Notes under the pieces: model-generated
The model's input: the letters and a program-made list of their open reading frames with translations, nothing else
Database searches by the model: none
Told to the model about the DNA's origin: nothing
In this document: piece after piece, positions 62,901 through 64,000 of the stretch
How positions within the stretch are numbered: position 1 is the first letter of the stretch
Layout of the letters: each line of letters begins with the position of its first letter
From: Heligmosomoides polygyrus polygyrus
Taxonomy: Eukaryota > Nematoda > Chromadorea > Rhabditida > Heligmosomidae
DNA: 64,000 bases
Direction: 5' to 3'
NCBI GenBank assembly: GCA_947396885.1
Contig: OX377205.1
Coordinates: 29,513,899 to 29,577,898, forward strand
Position numbers and translations under genes: made by a program

Positions 62901-64000
62901 TCCTGGAGGTTGCCCTGAAGTAAGGTAAAGACCATCCACTACTACAACAATAGCACTGTCAAACTGGATAGAATACTCTTTATGGAGTACAAAAATGATA
63001 GCCTCGGGAGCCTACCGGTTTAAAGAGGTATTTGAGAGGTCCGCTCAGTTTCTTTTGGTATTTTTCGCTTCCCAGCCAATTCCTCTATTTTCTCCATCAA
63101 TGTGTACTATACCGTGTCTTAACAGTAGCATCGACAGGAATAAATGAAATAAAACGAGAAACGATAAGCAATCCAGTCTGTGACGATTCGTCGAAGATCG
63201 CAGCAATACAAACGCTTTCCAGACAATACCGCACATTCATCCTCTCCATAGCGGCGGAAAAATTGAACCTTTTTCGAGATATTGGAGTTGTTTTTTAGTT
63301 CGAAATACATCACACTCTTGACCCACGTAACGTTCTGCGGGCGTTGGAAGTACTGGAAGCGAGACCCAACAGCTAGAACAAGGTTTATCAGAAACGTACG
63401 AGAGGTTCCTTCATGCATTTACATAATTGGTTTTGCAATCTATGGAGTGCAGGCAATTTTCCAGATCTATACGGAGGAGACAGTCTTGGAAGCGATTGCG
63501 ACCACTGTGCCCCATTCACAAGAAGTTAATTTTTTGGATCGTAGATGAACCCAGAAAATGAACGCTCTGATACACCTGTGACAATAATTTTTTAGCACAC
63601 TCGGACGAGAATGAGACATTTACTTTGGCACCACCGAGAACCACTTCGGTGAGACCTCAATCCACAAGCCATGACCCAACTCCAATTTCTAGTAGACAAC
63701 TCATGAAAAGAACTGAATTTACCTCTGAAGCAATCTTAATCGGATCAGCCTGAATGGCAGCAACGTGAAGATTCTCATTGGGATACACCATGGCGATGTT
63801 GAGATTGCAAGCGACCGCGCGGGTCATAGCAGCAGCTTCCAACGAGTGGTCGTATTGCTGAAATCAGAACTCAATCTATCCAGTGCTCGGAATTTTCAAT
63901 CGTGATACGAAAGAAATGGTTCTTCTAAGCGCTGACCATTTCTCTCATGTTGGCTGCCTGTGGAAAGTTCGGATTCATTTGTCCGTTTGGCCATCCTCCA
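59939..64000 (-). CDS. CAP/SCP-domain (ASP-like secreted) gene, partial
   Basis: Minus-strand exons: 64000-63937 (runs off the window; MNPNFPQAANMREM; GTCAGC donor), 63857-63723 (acceptor tgatttcag; YDHSLEAAAMTRAVACNLNI; GTAAAT donor), 63688-63624 (acceptor gtctactag; LELGHGLWIEVSPKWFSVVP; GTAAAT donor) and 60046-59939 (acceptor ttttattcag; AVAEWSDEMKADGIGNKLHY; GTATGT donor). The first three join in phase. AANMREMxYDxxLEAAA is the start of the CAP fold of nematode secreted venom-allergen/ASP proteins, and AVxEWxxE is a later helix. Exons between 63624 (phase 2) and 60046 are missing from this model. The intron contains an RTE element. ASP proteins are secreted in host-parasite interaction; that role is family knowledge. 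Confidence 0.65.
60398..62530 (+). mobile_element. RTE-type retrotransposon, internally deleted and 3'-truncated
   Basis: Endonuclease pieces: VCTYNARTLASEAAVEDLMM (60480); NIDSYQSLTSQIGRLRLKRC (60675); YKVIVGDLSANIGPRRSPEE (60853). RT pieces: ARASGNYQLTSELAKLCREA (61300); RTAPGPHRIRPEHLKNLPP (61650); WKTSRTVLLYKKGDVHNIGN (61764); FSTTDHMHTIINLIEVSREY (61930). A palm segment is then missing between REYKLPLC and ATLENVMRE (about 62005). The catalytic HLRFADDIVLI follows at 62087, and finally LTYASETWAIRKQEEHAI (about 62440). It ends near 62527. Several frameshifts. A 5' UTR may extend back to about 60120. Confidence 0.85.
62811..62920. other. Segment with splice-like signals on both strands
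   Basis: Plus: acceptor gttgttgttag, then ATLAETMPLADACVKSPGGC, then GTAAGG. Minus: acceptor ctttaccttacttcag, then HAGVRQRHGFGERCPNNNK and SKKWWQ, then GTTAGT. The minus version could be a missing CAP-gene exon (its one-base start fits the phase-2 end at 63624). The ends ggcaac/gttgcc pair, so it may instead be a hairpin repeat. Confidence 0.25.

Noticed and set aside
63119..63548. ORFs of 88-99 codons on both strands between CAP-gene exons
   Set aside because: Open on both strands without CAP motifs. Splice sites do not connect them in phase to neighbouring exons.

Overview
The window reads as nuclear DNA of a parasitic nematode, most likely a strongylid (hookworm-type) genome. This is inferred from short introns with TTTCAG-type acceptors and GTAAGT-type donors, a receptor L-domain exon of nematode type, a CAP/SCP (ASP-like) secreted-protein gene, and a dense load of RTE and CR1-like non-LTR elements, Tc1/mariner elements and tRNA-derived SINEs. 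There is no prokaryotic or organellar feature. All calls were made by eye from motifs and splice signals; no search was run.

Left part (1-22.4 kb): truncated RTE elements (1-2100), a candidate exon (2500-2862), a Tc1-like element nested in another repeat (3509-4786), an L-domain exon (5407-5611), SINE copies, and the start of a long host gene. A probable SL-acceptor first exon with a transmembrane segment lies at 8222-8556. Ten phase-consistent exons follow between 13962 and 38121. Their introns are filled with mariner/Tc1 elements (8644-9513, 11308-12579, 20927-22177), LINE fragments and SINEs.

Middle (22403-36985): two inverted-repeat arms about 0.6-0.7 kb long, facing each other 14.6 kb apart, sit inside the last intron of that host gene. 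Between them lie subterminal repeats, an inserted CR1-like LINE (23112-27111), a near-perfect 166-bp palindrome, an intact-looking six-exon minus-strand gene (28093-28946), a small plus-strand gene (29161-29982) and a long multi-exon minus-strand gene (about 34058-30039). The long gene's motif order resembles CACTA/Transposase_21-type DDE transposases. I read the whole as one large terminal-inverted-repeat DNA transposon with three genes, carrying a later LINE insertion. This is the best candidate for a little-described system here, but its transposase gene shows several frame breaks.

Right part (38-64 kb): GC-rich inverted-repeat elements (38.1-39.2 kb); a full-length two-ORF CR1-like LINE on the minus strand with intact YADD (40107-44590); a small host gene (47288-48546); a mariner relic; a decayed plus-strand sister LINE (51925-56413); a dimeric tandem repeat (58639-59075); and a minus-strand CAP-domain gene (59939 to the window edge) whose intron contains an internally deleted RTE element (60398-62530).
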